A stretch of DNA of 64,000 nt from Microglena sp. YARC (Eukaryota; Chlorophyta; Chlorophyceae; Chlamydomonadales; Chlamydomonadaceae), in contig CM039466.1 of assembly GCA_022414725.1 (NCBI GenBank), positions 34,715,004 to 34,779,003 on the forward strand, read 5' to 3'. Below the pieces are notes generated by a model. The model worked only from the letters and a program-made list of their open reading frames with translations, was not told where the DNA came from and did not search any database. The translations under genes and the position numbers were made by a program. Below are positions 62,601 to 64,000 of the stretch, piece by piece; within the stretch, counting starts at the first letter, position 1; every line of letters starts with the position of its first letter.

Positions 62601-64000
62601 GTTCCAGAGATGGAGAGTCTTTTCAGAGGTGTTCATGTGAAATGTGAGATCAGCTGTTTATTTTTTGTTGTAAATAGGAGATGAGCCTTTTCAGATTGTG
62701 AACACGTTTAAAATGGGAATTGTATAGTGAGCATTAGCCTTCTTCAGTATTTATTTTTTGTTCTTCATATTTATTTGTTAAATAATTGTTGTGGAGTCCA
62801 GAGTGTTCATGGAGAGTCTTTTCAGAAGGTGTTCATGTGTGAACACGTTTAAAATAGGGATTGATGTGAGGCATCCGGCATTCTTCAGTATTTATTTTTT
62901 TGTTGAAATAATTGTTGTTCCAGAGATGGAGAGTCTTTTCAGAGGTGTTCATGGTGAACACTTTAAAATAGGGATTGATGTGAGCATCCGGCATTCTTCA
63001 GTATTTATTTTTTGTTGAAATAATTGTTGTTCCAGAGATGGAGAGTCTTTTCAGAGGTGTTCATGTGAAACACGTTTAAAATAGGGATTGATGTGAGCAT
63101 CCGGCATTCTTCAGGTATTTATTTTTTGTTGAAATAATTGTTGTTCTTTTCAGAGATGGAGAGTCTTTTTCAGAGTGTTCATGTGAACACGTTTAAATAG
63201 GGATTGAATGTGAGCATCCGGCATTCTTCAGTATTTATTTTTTGTTGTAAATATTGTTGTTCCAGAGATGGAGAGTCTTTTCAGAGGTGTTCATGTGAAA
63301 ATAGGGATGACACGTTTAAAATAGGGATTGATGTGAGCGTCCGGCATTCTTCAGTATTTATTTGTTTGTTGAAATAATTGTTGTTCCAGAGATGGAGAGT
63401 CTTTTCAGAGTGTTTCATGTGAACACGTTTAAAAATAGGGATTGATGTGAGCATCCGCATTCTTTCAGTATTTATTTTTTTGTTTGAAATAATTGTTGTT
63501 CCAGAGATGGAGAGTCTTTTCAGAGGTGTTCATGTGAACACGTTTAAAATTGAGGGATTGATGAGCATCCGGCATTCTTCATATTTATTTTTTGTTGAAA
63601 TAAATTGTTGTTCCAGAGATGGAGAGCTTTCAGAGGTGTTGTGAACACGTTTAAAAGTGATTGATGTGAGCATCCGGCATTCTTCAGTATTTATTTTTTG
63701 TTGATATTGAGATGGAGAGTCTTTTCATTCATGTGAAACAGTGTTAAAAGGAAGGATTCTTCCATGTTGAGGTGTTCTTGTGAGCATCCGGCATTCTTCG
63801 TATTTATTTTTTGTTGAAATAATTGTGTTTCAGTTGGAGAGTCTCCGGAGGAGGAGTCTTTTTCAGTGTTTGTTTTTTCTCACTATTTATTTTGTGTTGA
63901 AATAATTTTGTTGTTCAGATGGAAGAGTGACGTTTTAAAATATTCTACCAATAGAGAGATTGCAGTGTTATGTAAACACATCCCGTATTCTTCTATTATT
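56640..64000 (+). repeat. 112-bp satellite array, about 65 copies, open at window end
   Basis: Consensus unit of 112 bp with TCAGTATTTATTTTTTGTTG, GTTCCAGAGATGGAGAG and TGTTCATGTGAACACG (TGTTCA/TGAACA stem). Copies up to about 58200 differ by few bases. Further on, insertions, deletions and rearranged units are frequent (58650-58870, 59330-59460, 60060-60250, 60650-61320, 61960-62160). The short frames found in it are satellite translations. Confidence 0.95.

Noticed and set aside
56640..64000. CRISPR-like or gene-family interpretation of the right end
   Set aside because: A simple 112-bp satellite; ORFs are fragments of the same unit.

Overview
What it is. This window is eukaryotic, repeat-dominated nuclear DNA with no ordinary intron-bearing host gene that I can recognise. 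The best lineage clue is an 18S rRNA fragment (minus strand, about 42247-42462). From memory, its variable positions match streptophytes (land plants and charophyte algae) better than chlorophytes. The transposon families (Copia, LINE with RNase H, hAT) fit a large plant-type genome. A charophyte such as Chara would fit, but I cannot assign a species. 

Layout. (1) 1-21000: a nested transposon stack. Diverged inverted repeats (about 95-1450 and 19640-20945) enclose a 1.3 kb tandem duplication. Copy 1 of that duplication was hit by a 788-bp hAT-type MITE (2281-3068, 8-bp TSD) and by a 5'-truncated LINE (3263-17672, 13-bp TSD). The LINE was split by an LTR element with TATCA/TGATA ends (5827-16710, TSD CATTC). 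That element was in turn split by a Copia retrotransposon (7205-13822, TSD TACAT). (2) 21000-26000: non-coding retroelement debris, a second hAT MITE (21467-21662) and a minus-strand gag-like pseudogene. (3) 25750-36970: a tandem array of 4.5-5.5 kb units. Each carries a 52-bp minisatellite, and one unit holds a second LINE fragment. (4) 36970-38804: the 5' end of another LTR element, cut off at a 368-bp palindrome with no spacer (38793-39160). (5) 39160-56640: a compact region of small intronless ORFs that resembles no other part of the window. It holds an LRAT/NC-domain protein, a decayed primase-polymerase/SF3 helicase of the D5 type used by large DNA viruses and related elements, paralogous unknown genes, a tRNA-like sequence, the 18S fragment, and many copies of a structured double-hairpin repeat that often follows ORFs. 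I read this as an endogenised, decaying large-DNA-virus or virus-like element. (6) 56640-64000: a 112-bp satellite, about 65 copies, with a high indel load towards the contig end. 

How the parts work together. In region 1 the order of insertion can be read from TSDs: tandem duplication, then hAT and LINE, then the outer LTR element, then the inner Copia. The two LTR elements share primer-binding-site and polypurine-tract cores, so they probably used the same priming chemistry. In region 5 the D5-like enzyme would once have served replication. The double-hairpin repeat is the most interesting unexplained structure: its second stem shows compensatory changes between copies, which points to selection on a folded form (a transcript-end signal or a recombination site). 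Many reading frames are broken by single-base shifts. Some of this is real decay and some may be uncorrected long-read error, because the satellite at the right end has the same kind of indels.
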